The notes: a model not told the origin generated them from the letters alone. DNA of 64,000 bases from Alkalihalophilus marmarensis DSM 21297 (GCF_000474275.2 NZ_ATAE01000008.1:186001-250000); one strand, 5' to 3'. Shown: positions 1 to 8,387, counted from the first letter of the stretch. Translations and numbers: made by a program.

Positions 1-246
1 ATTTACAATCTAACCGGCATCATATACAGAGCGAAAGCATTAATCGACAGGTCTATCCAAATTGAGGATCATTCAAAAGACTTCACCGGCACAATTAAAG
101 CAGTAATCTTAAAAGCGAAAACAAGCAAGATTAAGAACTTTAACAACTACTTATATCGCTCAATCCAAGCCACCACAGCAGCAATCTCAAGACGTTCAGC
201 ACCATCACAACCTAATATGTCTTGGTTAGCTGGAGGTGCGTCATGA
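1..246 (+). CDS. C-terminal part of an unrecognised phage early protein (5' truncated by window)
   Basis: Frame 1 is open from the first base to a TGA at 244-246, giving about 81 residues rich in Ile, Lys, Ala and Ser. The gene starts outside the window. The last codons overlap the ATG of the next small gene (ATGA overlap), so the two are probably translationally coupled. No motif allows a function call; position at the edge of a run of small early genes suggests a phage replication or regulatory protein, which is inference only. Confidence 0.55.
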   Translation: MYNLTGIIYRAKALIDRSIQIEDHSKDFTGTIKAVILKAKTSKIKNFNNYLYRSIQATTAAISRRSAPSQPNMSWLAGGAS

Positions 247-338
247 AGCACTTAAGAGGCTTAGATAGCACAGAAAGATTCGTTGTAGCAAGCAGCTTTA
301 TTAGTTTAGCTTTTGCATATATTACGCTTTTAATCTAA
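243..338 (+). CDS. 31-residue single-pass membrane peptide
   Basis: The ATG at 243 overlaps the stop of the upstream gene and is preceded by GGAGGTG at 234-240. The product has a short charged start (KHLRGLDSTER) and then one hydrophobic stretch to the end, so it should be a single membrane segment with almost no tail. Size, overlap and ribosome site support a real gene. No function recognised. Confidence 0.5.
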   Translation: MKHLRGLDSTERFVVASSFISLAFAYITLLI

Positions 339-357
339 TTAAAATGGAGGGGTTACT

Positions 358-654
358 ATGCATTCGACAAGCGTATTAACATTCAATTACGACGAAATCA
401 TCACACGATACAACGAGTTTATAACAGGCTTTTTATGCGATGAGATCAACGTAGTAAAAGAAGAACTGCTGCCTAGATTCTGGACAATTGCGGTACCATC
501 TAAAGGTTTTTACGTAACAATTGAGCTAAGAAACATAGGAAATGAGCATGGTGTAGAACAATGGTGTGCGATTGTAAAGGAATCAGATGGTGAAGAGACC
601 AACTATCTCCTTTTCGCTGAAGAGATTGAACAATGGGGCAGTGGAGCAACGTAA
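358..654 (+). CDS. Small hypothetical phage protein, 98 aa
   Basis: ATG with a good ribosome site (GGAGGGG, 8 bases upstream). The protein is acidic, has no signal peptide or membrane segment, and I do not recognise its family. It lies 19 bases after the small membrane peptide gene and is the last gene before a 500-base non-coding stretch, so it probably ends the transcript entering from the left. Could be a small anti-host or regulatory phage protein; nothing in the sequence decides this. Confidence 0.6.
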   Translation: MHSTSVLTFNYDEIITRYNEFITGFLCDEINVVKEELLPRFWTIAVPSKGFYVTIELRNIGNEHGVEQWCAIVKESDGEETNYLLFAEEIEQWGSGAT

Positions 655-1036
655 AAATTTATTTTAAGCTTTGAGCATATAGGAAGATATGATAAATTTT
701 AATGATTAACTCAGGATCAGTACAAACACACTTTAATAGAGAGTATGTCGTTCGTTAGTCGAACAACTCAAATGACATATGGAAAATTGCGCCTGAGCAC
801 ATAAAAGTACATGATGATTTTTCTGAAAATTTGTCTAGTCGACTAGACAGTAGATGAAATGTAGAAGGTGAACATTTAAAAAAAGATCTCTGCTAGCGTA
901 CGGGAATGAATGTGCTTTTTCTAACATATTAGAAAAAATACGAACATTTATTATAAATTAACCTTATATAAATCATTATTACCCTTTAAATACGAACAAT
1001 CAGATAAGGTCAAACTAATATTTTGAGCGTATTGTG
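655..1036. other. Non-coding stretch with an 18-bp perfect palindrome
   Basis: No credible ORF. An 18-bp perfect palindrome (TGTCTAGTCGACTAGACA) sits at 832-849; a shorter inverted repeat, GTTCG-TTAGT-CGAAC, lies at about 750-764 and shares the core TAGTCGA. Neither is followed by a T-run, so they look like protein-binding sites rather than terminators. The rest is AT-rich sequence leading to the promoter at 1037. Confidence 0.45.
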
Positions 1037-1108
1037 TTGACGACCAAAAAATGGCATGATATATTACTTGTACAGACATTGAATGTATTGTCTTATTATT
1101 TGTCTGTA
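1037..1108 (+). promoter_or_regulatory. Sigma-A promoter with downstream inverted-repeat operator
   Basis: TTGACG (1037-1042), 17 bases, TATATT (1060-1065) is a near-consensus vegetative promoter. About six bases downstream starts an inverted repeat TACAGACA (1071-1078) / TGTCTGTA (1101-1108) spaced by 22 bases, lying over the start point and leader of the gene at 1159. This is the position of a repressor roadblock, or of an RNA hairpin in the leader. Confidence 0.6.
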
Positions 1109-1158
1109 TAGTAGTTACATAGGTTTCTGAATTGTATATACAAAAAGGAGGATGGTTA

Positions 1159-1680
1159 ATGAGTGTAATAGAAAAAGAGGTTGTTAGATTGTTTCTTAAT
1201 GGCTCGGGTAGAGTTGCGATTCAACGCAAACTGAAGCTTAAAGACGAGGAAAGAGATGTTATTCATCAGATATTGTTCAGTAATCCAGCAACTAGAGGTG
1301 AATTTGAAGAAATGGCTCATCGCTATAACAATGGTAATTATGTTTCATTCTTCGCGGATATCTCAAACGGCAGACCAAAAAAAGATAAAGCTGATATACG
1401 TAAGATTCGCCAAATTAGAATGTCTGATAATGAGCTTGAGGAGCTAGACAATCCTACTTCAACTCAAATGAGAAATGATTTATTAGCTTATAAGAAGATC
1501 AAGGAGTTCTGCGAGATGATGGATGGGCAGGGTATTTACTTTATCCCTGACGACTGGTTGGGGGTTTCTTATGATAAATCTGCTGCATTTTGGCAACAAA
1601 ACTTGTACTCTAGTAATATTGAAAGATTAAAGGCTGTATCATCGGATGAAAAGTGCCTTGGAGTGTTGAAAAGTATATGA
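1159..1680 (+). CDS. Hypothetical phage protein, possible HTH regulator, 173 aa
   Basis: Start taken at the ATG at 1159, seven bases after a strong AAAGGAGG; an in-frame TTG at 1132 lacks a ribosome site. The N-terminus (EKEVVRLFLNGSGRVAIQR) resembles the opening helices of a small helix-turn-helix protein, where a short loop follows the first helix, and a lysine-rich middle segment (RPKKDKADIRKIRQIR) could bind nucleic acid. No family recognised. It has its own promoter and candidate operator, so it is probably a separately controlled early gene. Confidence 0.6.
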   Translation: MSVIEKEVVRLFLNGSGRVAIQRKLKLKDEERDVIHQILFSNPATRGEFEEMAHRYNNGNYVSFFADISNGRPKKDKADIRKIRQIRMSDNELEELDNPTSTQMRNDLLAYKKIKEFCEMMDGQGIYFIPDDWLGVSYDKSAAFWQQNLYSSNIERLKAVSSDEKCLGVLKSI

Positions 1681-2095
1681 GGGTTCTGACAGGTTCATAA
1701 AGAGGATTTGATAATAAGTATACATAATGTACATAAAGCATTCAAAAGTTGCTGTGTGGCTTAATATGAGAGCCGATGCAGCTAATATTTATATATTGAA
1801 TTATTTTATTATTAAACGACAAATAAACCTATTTACTTATCTATAAAAATAGGTTATAACTAATCCATCTCTCTACAATATTTTGGTAGGAGTAGCCCTT
1901 ATTAATTTGTTAATAAAATAATAACATGCTCAATTTTAAGAGTCAATGAAAACATGGCAATATAATAAATAATTATATAGTCATCGATAAACTAGAGGTG
2001 GTGATTCCAATGTGGACATAAGCAGCTTTATATAGAGGGTATTCTGAATGTTGGCAATAAAATAAAATTAATATATTTAAAGGAGACGATACAAA
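1681..2095. other. Non-coding stretch with one terminator-like hairpin
   Basis: Holds a hairpin AACCTATTT (1826-1834) / AAATAGGTT (1847-1855) with a 12-base loop but only a weak T-run, and, near 2011, a three-codon mini ORF (MWT) behind a strong AGAGGTGGTGAT ribosome site. AT-rich throughout. Leads into the gene at 2096. No other structure seen. Confidence 0.35.
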
Positions 2096-2473
2096 ATGAC
2101 AAACTACAAGATTTATAACGCAGATGCAGCAACAATGGAAGAAGTGGAAAGAGTAATGACAATTGAGGATCAGCTATTAGAGATGGTAGCACAACAACAA
2201 AAATTTATTACAATGCAAAATGGATTAATAAAGCTACTTAAGGAAAATAAGAAAGACATGAGCACCAGCTATTCTCTAGCAGCAGATTTCATCTTTAATA
2301 ATGAAGATTTGCACGATGACTATGTTTCTCATCTTAAAAGCTGCAAAGCTGCTACTAAAATAGATGAAGAAAGAGAATGTATTGAATATATATTAACTGA
2401 GTATGGCGCTGATGAGAAAACAGAGAAATGGTTACAAGAAGAAATGAAAATGATGGATGGAGGAATTAACTAA
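2096..2473 (+). CDS. Hypothetical phage protein, 125 aa, coiled coil
   Basis: ATG preceded by AAAGGAGACG. The segment around residues 20-60 is a continuous amphipathic helix (VERVMTIEDQLLEMVAQQQK), consistent with a coiled coil. Acidic C-terminus, no membrane segment. Its stop shares bases with the next start (TAATG at 2471-2475), so it is translationally coupled to the 129-residue protein downstream and the two may work together. Family not recognised. Confidence 0.65.
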   Translation: MTNYKIYNADAATMEEVERVMTIEDQLLEMVAQQQKFITMQNGLIKLLKENKKDMSTSYSLAADFIFNNEDLHDDYVSHLKSCKAATKIDEERECIEYILTEYGADEKTEKWLQEEMKMMDGGIN

Positions 2474-2862
2474 TGGAAAATAACCAAATTATTAATAAAG
2501 AAGCTCCAACTGAATATGGAACAAACACTAGTGACTGGAAGTTGATAATTGCTACAAGGATTAAGAAGATAAAAGATATTAATACGGCACTCGGTAAAAT
2601 AATGAAGGAGCTGAAGATTGATGAGAATCTTGAAACTGCAGTTAGAGAAAATCATAAAGATAGCCAAGTTTCGTGGATAATCAGTATAGATAATATTGAA
2701 ATGACACTAAAGTATTCTGATTTTGATTTTGACTTAAAACATATAGTAAAGCAAATTGATGCAGATCGATTTGGGAGACCTATCAATGAAATGAGACAAG
2801 CAACTTTAAAAGAAGTAATAGAAAAAGCGTTGCTAGAGAAATTCAATCAAATATTGAAATAA
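2473..2862 (+). CDS. Hypothetical phage protein, 129 aa
   Basis: ATG at 2473 overlaps the previous stop by one base; ribosome site GGATGGAGGAA lies in the upstream gene's last codons. Mixed charged protein without signal or membrane segment. A short hairpin GAGGGG/CCCCTC (2872-2891) follows the stop but has no T-run, so read-through to the next gene at 2917 is likely. Function unknown. Confidence 0.65.
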   Translation: MENNQIINKEAPTEYGTNTSDWKLIIATRIKKIKDINTALGKIMKELKIDENLETAVRENHKDSQVSWIISIDNIEMTLKYSDFDFDLKHIVKQIDADRFGRPINEMRQATLKEVIEKALLEKFNQILK

Positions 2863-2916
2863 TACATAACTGAGGGGTCTAACCGCCCCTCCCCATTACT
2901 CAATAGGAGGTCTATC

Positions 2917-3507
2917 TTGTTCAATCAAAAACTGAAAACTAACTACTTTACATACATACATAACGGTCACGAGTTTGAAGTAAAACATATGCACTTTGGC
3001 TATGCACGACACGATCAAGATCAAATAGATTTTACATATAAAGATATACCGTTTTATTTTAGATATTATCCAATAGGAAGTACACCCGAGCAAATGGTCT
3101 CTAATTTATGCAAAGCCGTTGATCATGGTGGTAAAGATTCTGTTTATAAATTTAATAAATTGTACTCAGATTTAAGATGGATTAAATACCGCTATATCAT
3201 ACTAGATGGAAAAGTCTACGATCATGAAAATATGCTGCCTAATGCTCGCAAAAAGCACATATACAAGGTGGAGTTTAAAAATGGAAAAATTGTTCGCAAT
3301 ATATCTGGAACTAAAATGAACAGCATTTTAACGCTAGATGACCCAGACATTTTCCGGTCATCATGGAAAAGTCTATTAGCAATAGAACTTAATGCTAAAG
3401 CGTGGCACAAAAAGACAAGTAGTTTACCAAAAGATAAGCATTTTAATCAAGAGCACACGGATCAATTAGATGAGATTATGCAGTTTTTTGATGAGTGTGG
3501 AATTTAG
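2917..3507 (+). CDS. Hypothetical phage protein, 196 aa
   Basis: TTG start behind ATAGGAGG. The protein is rich in aromatic residues and lysine, with a conserved-looking central block (YKDIPFYFRYYPIGS, residues about 46-60) suggesting a compact globular fold. No catalytic motif or domain could be named. It is 11 bases before the next gene and shares its direction, so both are probably one operon with the two genes upstream. Confidence 0.65.
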   Translation: MFNQKLKTNYFTYIHNGHEFEVKHMHFGYARHDQDQIDFTYKDIPFYFRYYPIGSTPEQMVSNLCKAVDHGGKDSVYKFNKLYSDLRWIKYRYIILDGKVYDHENMLPNARKKHIYKVEFKNGKIVRNISGTKMNSILTLDDPDIFRSSWKSLLAIELNAKAWHKKTSSLPKDKHFNQEHTDQLDEIMQFFDECGI

Positions 3508-3518
3508 GAAGTGATTGA

Positions 3519-4577
3519 ATGAAATTAAATAACATTAGCGAAGGTCAAATATTAAAGAATTACAAAGCATTGTGTGCTGAGTTAGAAATAGAAATTAAGA
3601 AAAATACGAATAGCAAAAAAGCACAGCTCAAAGAATTATCTCGATATTGCGATTACAGTAAAATGGGTCATCAATTTATTATTAAACAGATATACAATGA
3701 GCCATTACCTAAAGCTGAAAATAGAGGCAAGAGTAAAGGAAGCCGCAATAACAATAATACATACGGTAACATGATTCAATTATTGATCTTAGATTTGCTG
3801 GTACAGGGTAAAAACAGAGGACAAGTCACAATAAGTAGAAGTAAACTATTACGAACGATTGAAATGGTTAATCCAAATTACAGTTATTGCGGTGAACATG
3901 TTAAGGGTTTAGCCAAGTATGCTGAAACAGAAGAAGCTATTGTTTATGATTTTTACAATACTAGTAACAGTAATTTTAAGAGTGCGATTGAAACGGCTTT
4001 AAAACAATTAGTTGACAAAAGGATTATATTCTACGAATCGGTCACAAAAGTCTGTGAGAAAGTGACTAATCAATATAGATTAGCAACAGAAGAAGAGAAA
4101 GAACTTATACTCCAATGTGAAAAATCTGTTCTTGAAGAGTTTGGTTACAAAAGAATATCTCAGGTGAGGTCATCACGACACTGGAAACGGTACAGAGACA
4201 AAGTTCAAAAGGTAATAAGTATCAAGAGTGATATTAATTTTCACTTTATCGCTTACAACATTACTGTAAATGAAAAATACATAAAAGGTGAATATCTAGA
4301 ACTATTTGACTTATTGCTTGAAGACATAAAAAGAACTAAATACAAAGATGAGCTTAATGCAACTGTTTATCTTAATTTAATACATAATGCACAAAAGAGA
4401 CATGAGAAAGCATCTATCACACAGAAAATGGGTGTTCATAGAGCCAAAAATAATTACATAGAAGATATCAGTAAACTTGTTAGATTGCTTATAGATAAAG
4501 AGAATGGAAGCATAGTTAAACAGATACAAAAAATTGAATCAGAAGAGCGATCTAAAGAAGAATGTGCATTTGGATAA
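3519..4577 (+). CDS. Conserved mobile-element protein of unknown function, 352 aa
   Basis: ATG preceded by GGAAGTGATTG. The N-terminal part carries a block (RYCDYSKMGHQFIIKQIY followed by EPLPKAENRG) that I associate with a widespread family of uncharacterised proteins on Firmicute phages and elements: an arginine-tyrosine-cysteine core, a glycine, an isoleucine pair and PLPK. The middle has helix-rich segments that may form a winged helix. It lies just upstream of the polymerase-like gene and is separated from it by a hairpin and a structured GC-rich stretch. Function unknown; a DNA-binding replication or transcription role is inference. Confidence 0.7.
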   Translation: MKLNNISEGQILKNYKALCAELEIEIKKNTNSKKAQLKELSRYCDYSKMGHQFIIKQIYNEPLPKAENRGKSKGSRNNNNTYGNMIQLLILDLLVQGKNRGQVTISRSKLLRTIEMVNPNYSYCGEHVKGLAKYAETEEAIVYDFYNTSNSNFKSAIETALKQLVDKRIIFYESVTKVCEKVTNQYRLATEEEKELILQCEKSVLEEFGYKRISQVRSSRHWKRYRDKVQKVISIKSDINFHFIAYNITVNEKYIKGEYLELFDLLLEDIKRTKYKDELNATVYLNLIHNAQKRHEKASITQKMGVHRAKNNYIEDISKLVRLLIDKENGSIVKQIQKIESEERSKEECAFG

Positions 4578-4587
4578 ATGAAAAAAC

Positions 4588-4656
4588 GCTCATTTTCAAA
4601 CTACCTATAATGAAACAACTTAATACTATAGGCATTCTGAAAATGAGCAAATTTTT
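4588..4656 (+). terminator. Long-armed terminator-like hairpin
   Basis: GCTCATTTTCA (4588-4598) pairs with TGAAAATGAGC (4638-4648), and inside it CCTATA (4604-4609) pairs with TATAGG (4627-4632). The downstream run is AAATTTTTC. It lies 10 bases after the stop of the 352-residue gene, so it should end or attenuate that transcript. Confidence 0.6.
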
Positions 4657-4689
4657 CTAAATCAATGAAACAAAACGAACATTGTCCAG

Positions 4690-4780
4690 CGGGGTGAATT
4701 GGCGACAGCCAAGAGGGGCGGCTGAGGTAGGTACTTTTGGAGCGCAGCGGAAAAAGTGGCTAGATGGTGGAGCCCCTGAT
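4690..4780 (+). ncRNA. Candidate structured RNA upstream of the polymerase-like gene
   Basis: A GC-rich island in AT-rich surroundings with nested perfect helices: TTGGC (4699-4703) / GCCAA (4708-4712) closing a GACA tetraloop; GGGGC (4715-4719) / GCCCC (4772-4776); and inside that ACTTTT (4733-4738) / AAAAGT (4752-4757) closing a GC-rich loop. No ORF covers it. Position, 57 bases before the next start, would suit a leader RNA, an independent small RNA, or a protein-bound DNA site such as an origin. I do not recognise it as a known Rfam class. Confidence 0.45.
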
Positions 4781-4836
4781 GTCTTAAGGTCTTAATCTTT
4801 TTATTAAACAATCAAAATCAAAGGGAGTTGTTGTTA

Positions 4837-7710
4837 TTGACTGAAACGAACAATCTAAACAAACAAATTCAAATTTATAGTTTAACGACTGAATGTTTTC
4901 TGAATGATGTGGAGTACGAGATCTTCTCAGCAAAACGTAATTTGCAATTTTCTCTTAGTCACTTTAAGGAAGGCTTTAAAGAGCTTGAGAGTGAAGTAAG
5001 TGAGCTTAATGACGTAGACAAGCTCAATCAATTTGCTGAAGATTTTGTATCTGAATACTCAATTGCTGGCTTACATAATAAGCTCTGCATTGAACAACAG
5101 AAAGAGAAGCCGAGTAAATCGAACATTAGCAAATATCATCAGTTAATTACCTTTGCTAATGAATACATAGATCAAGGAGAGTTTATGGAAGTTGTAGATA
5201 TTATTAAACTTCAGCAAAACGAAAAGTTACGGAACGCAAAGATTAAACTGTTTAAAGCTGCAAATAAGAAGATTGCTGGATTAAAGAAACAATTAGATGC
5301 TGAAGCGGATAAAGTTTCTAGTGTGAGAGAACTTCGAGAAAGCGAGATCAAAAAGAGTAATCTAATCTCTCAATTTGAGTCAGCTTTGACTAGGCAGTTA
5401 AACATCAAACAGAACACTATCTCAACTGATATCATTATGATTAGAGCTTTCAGATACAAAGTGTTTGAGAGTCTAGTTCTCAACGGATTTACGTATCTAG
5501 GAGAACACTATAAGTACTATACTTCATCAGCCGGAAACATTCGAAATAAGAAGTCAATATTCATTAGAAGTAGTATTCCAGATGCTGTGATAAACTCTAT
5601 TACTGCTGGCCTGACGGTAGATGAGATTAACAGCAAGGGTGGTATGAACGTAAATAAATACAATGCTTATATGGCTCTTAGTATGACGGCATCCAAGCGG
5701 TGGGATAAGTTTCATGATGAGTTGCTAATTGATAAAACAATTGTAGTAGATGACTTTGAAACTTTGGTGACTGGTGAAGTGGATGTGATTGATTCAGATA
5801 CATATGATATTAAACGTCAATCTAAAGCTGTATCTATCCCACATACAGACGGTGCAGGCATATGTTTGCCGTGTGTTAGTGATAAAGCCACACAGATAAG
5901 GCTGCCATTTCTGAAGGGTTTGCTTGTGCCATTTGACTACACTGAATTTATTCAATTACATAAGGGTGCAACTCCAACTGTAAAGGATATATGGGGAGAT
6001 ACTTACGATGTCATCAAAGATGATATACAAATCATACTGACTAAAAGCCAACTGAAAATGTGGAGATTCTTTGACTCATGGAAAGATTACAAGCAAGCAT
6101 TCAAGCAATATGGCTGTGAAGCTTCAATAGCTGCAGAAGAGCCATATACATATAGAAATCAAACAACGTCTTATCAGGTGCTACAGACACTCACAAGCAC
6201 CACTGACAGTGAGCTAAAACAACTAGCAAGCTACACAGTGGATTCAATCAAAAAGATAGGTCAAGACTCCGAGACAATGCTGAGAATACTTGGAGCTACA
6301 CAAGAGAATAAAGATAAAAATGGACTTCAGGAAGCGTTGTTTTTATATCCTAATTTGCTTAATGATTCGCATGCAAAAGCAACAATCAAAGAAGTGAAAA
6401 GATCCATGATCACACGTGCTAAAGCTGGTAAGTTAACAATGCCAGGTGCAAAGAGGACATATATTGCACCAGATGTTTATGCATTTGCTGAGTGGCTGTT
6501 TATTAAAAATAAGGAGCCAAAAGGACTGTTAAAAAAAGATGAAGTGAGCTGTAAGCTGTATAAGAACAATGAAAAGCTAGATGTGCTACGCAGCCCCCAC
6601 TTATACAGAGAGCATAGCGTCAGGAAGAATACCATTGATAAGAAATCTAAAGAGTGGTTCGTTTCTAATTGCATTTACACCAGTATTCATGATCATATTT
6701 CATTACTCTTGATGTTTGACGTAGATGGTGACGATGCGCTTATCATTAATGATCCGTTATTTGTGAGCATCGCTGAAAGAGAAATGAAAGATATTGTGCC
6801 TTTACAATATGAGCTGAAAGCGGCAAAAGAAGAGCGGATCACGAATGAGAATATCTATAAAAATCTAATTTCAGCGTACTCGAAAAATATTGGGGAGTAT
6901 TCCAATAACATCAGCAAAGTTTGGAATAGTAAAGTCTGGAAGCATGGAACAGATGAAGAGAAAGAAAAAGCGATGGATATAATCAAATGGCTCACATTTG
7001 AGAATAACGCTACGATTGATTATGCCAAAAGTTTGTGGATGCCAGTTAGACCCCAAAATATTGCTTATGAAATTAAAAGATATACTTCTGAAAAGTTAGC
7101 GCACTTTTTTATTCACGCTAAAGATAAGGAAGTGAAACAGGTTGAAGCACTGAATGACAGTGTGGTTAACCGCTTGGAAGATATTATTCCTAGCACTAAA
7201 GATAGAATCCATTTTAATAAAGTCGTAGATGATTTTGAGATTAATAAGGTCATGTTTAATCAGTCATTTGAGTTGAGTGGAACAGAGGACATGATTACAG
7301 AGTTATATAACGAGATAAACAAGAAGAAGAGTAATGAGCTAAGGAAGTTAGCTGATAACGCTAAAAAGACTCAAAAAGCAATGCTTGCAACATTACATAA
7401 TGATATTAAAGAGCAATTTAAGCAGATTGATGAGCGAGAAGAGTACATAACGGATGTTTTGATTTCCTATTTATATAAGGTGAACAAAAGTATAAGTAGA
7501 AGTCTCCTCTGGGATTGCTACGGACGTGTGATTGTTAATAATCTTGAGCGGAATCTAGATAATTTAATAGTGTGTGAGGACTGTCAAACTACTGTTCCAA
7601 AAACAAAACAGCGACAAATTAGATGTGATAATTGCCAAGGAGAGAGGCAAAAAGAGAAGGACAGAAAGAGGAAAAAGCTATATAGAAAAAGTGAAAAAAT
7701 GTCCGCATGA
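4837..7710 (+). CDS. Predicted single-chain RNA polymerase of the YonO/QDE-1 (two double-psi barrel) superfamily with C-terminal zinc ribbon
   Basis: TTG start at 4837 fits the AAAGGGAG at 4820-4827; TTGs at 4828 and 4831 are too close to it. Predicted length 957 residues. In order the chain shows: a helical N-terminus (1-200, coiled coil); DGAG at 338-341 followed by QIR (353-355) and LKG-LLVPFD (KG at 360-361), like the first barrel with its catalytic lysine; SQLKMW (404-409) and YQVLQTL (446-452), like the RxSMxKF and LNRQ blocks; RSPHL (585-589), like the RNPxLHPGD block; and DVDGD at 628-632, the metal-binding DbDGD signature. C913/C916 and C930/C933 form a zinc ribbon before a basic tail. 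The ordered set of blocks matches eukaryotic-type RNA-dependent polymerases and phage SPbeta YonO, a DNA-dependent RNA polymerase. Likely role: transcription of element genes. Family membership is read by eye; template type is unknown. Confidence 0.75.
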   Translation: MTETNNLNKQIQIYSLTTECFLNDVEYEIFSAKRNLQFSLSHFKEGFKELESEVSELNDVDKLNQFAEDFVSEYSIAGLHNKLCIEQQKEKPSKSNISKYHQLITFANEYIDQGEFMEVVDIIKLQQNEKLRNAKIKLFKAANKKIAGLKKQLDAEADKVSSVRELRESEIKKSNLISQFESALTRQLNIKQNTISTDIIMIRAFRYKVFESLVLNGFTYLGEHYKYYTSSAGNIRNKKSIFIRSSIPDAVINSITAGLTVDEINSKGGMNVNKYNAYMALSMTASKRWDKFHDELLIDKTIVVDDFETLVTGEVDVIDSDTYDIKRQSKAVSIPHTDGAGICLPCVSDKATQIRLPFLKGLLVPFDYTEFIQLHKGATPTVKDIWGDTYDVIKDDIQIILTKSQLKMWRFFDSWKDYKQAFKQYGCEASIAAEEPYTYRNQTTSYQVLQTLTSTTDSELKQLASYTVDSIKKIGQDSETMLRILGATQENKDKNGLQEALFLYPNLLNDSHAKATIKEVKRSMITRAKAGKLTMPGAKRTYIAPDVYAFAEWLFIKNKEPKGLLKKDEVSCKLYKNNEKLDVLRSPHLYREHSVRKNTIDKKSKEWFVSNCIYTSIHDHISLLLMFDVDGDDALIINDPLFVSIAEREMKDIVPLQYELKAAKEERITNENIYKNLISAYSKNIGEYSNNISKVWNSKVWKHGTDEEKEKAMDIIKWLTFENNATIDYAKSLWMPVRPQNIAYEIKRYTSEKLAHFFIHAKDKEVKQVEALNDSVVNRLEDIIPSTKDRIHFNKVVDDFEINKVMFNQSFELSGTEDMITELYNEINKKKSNELRKLADNAKKTQKAMLATLHNDIKEQFKQIDEREEYITDVLISYLYKVNKSISRSLLWDCYGRVIVNNLERNLDNLIVCEDCQTTVPKTKQRQIRCDNCQGERQKEKDRKRKKLYRKSEKMSA

Positions 7711-7860
7711 GTTATTCAGGGGAATATCTTTAATATTCTAGGGATTTACTTGACTTTTTGTGTGATTTGTATTAAGAGAGATAATCTACACTAAAGGAAA
7801 CAGCCAAAGCGATCAGCAAGGGTTGCTTTCCTATATGTTCAATCGCCATTTGAACTAAGT

Positions 7861-7895
7861 AAAAGATGAGAGATCCGATACTCTCATCTTTTTTG
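7861..7895. terminator. Bidirectional intrinsic terminator
   Basis: AAAAGATGAGAG (7861-7872) pairs perfectly with CTCTCATCTTTT (7881-7892) around an 8-base loop and runs into T residues. It ends the polymerase transcript and isolates the small HTH gene. Confidence 0.85.
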
Positions 7896-7954
7896 AATTT
7901 AAAAACTAAACTTATAAAATAAATTGAAAACTAATAATGAGGGGAGTAAGGAAT

Positions 7955-8140
7955 ATGAAAATGTCAAACGATGAAATTGACCAGCTAAGATTTAAAGCAA
8001 TGAAGAAAGCGATTACCGCAACCTCTATTGCTAATGAACTTGGTGTTTCACCTGCAGCAGTCTCACAATTTTTAAGGCTTAAATCTGGTCTATCATACGA
8101 GAACGAGCAAAAATTAAAAAAGATTATTGAAGATAAATAG
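7955..8140 (+). CDS. Small helix-turn-helix DNA-binding protein, 61 aa
   Basis: Start at the ATG at 7955 behind GGGGAGTAAGGA; an ATG at 7937 would put the ribosome site inside the gene. The chain is one HTH domain: ATSIANELGVSPAAVSQFLR shows the first helix, the glycine turn and the recognition helix, in the manner of lambda-repressor/XRE or Cro-like proteins. It is short enough to lack any dimerisation or effector domain. It stands alone between a strong terminator and a structured non-coding stretch, and is probably a phage regulator. Confidence 0.75.
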   Translation: MKMSNDEIDQLRFKAMKKAITATSIANELGVSPAAVSQFLRLKSGLSYENEQKLKKIIEDK

Positions 8141-8147
8141 ATTGATC

Positions 8148-8325
8148 TGACCGTATCGGCTAACTGCTCTTAGCCATGGAGCAGCAGTCGCCCCAGCTAA
8201 TCTCGGTCATTATTAAATATAAGGTTAGATATTTATAACGACATGCATAAAAGCTTGTCGCCTCCTTTTAATATTTTATTTTTTAAATCGCATGAGAGAC
8301 AGTGGGTTAGACAGGAGTCTAGCCC
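8148..8325 (+). other. Two structured elements in a non-coding stretch
   Basis: First element: TGACCG (8148-8153) pairs with CGGTCA (8204-8209), enclosing CTGCTC (8164-8169) / GAGCAG (8179-8184). Second: GGGTTAGAC (8304-8312) pairs with GTCTAGCCC (8317-8325) around an AGGA loop, with one wobble. Neither has a T-run. They could be leader RNA structures for the gene at 8388, or sites on DNA (origin or nicking hairpin). Confidence 0.45.
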
Positions 8326-8387
8326 TGTTCGTGTGACCTCGCAACACCACCCTCACAAAATTTAAAAAGATAGGATGTTGATTATAG

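Noticed and set aside
2011-2022. Three-codon leader ORF MWT behind a strong ribosome site
   Set aside because: Too short to support attenuation without a matching hairpin and regulated gene.
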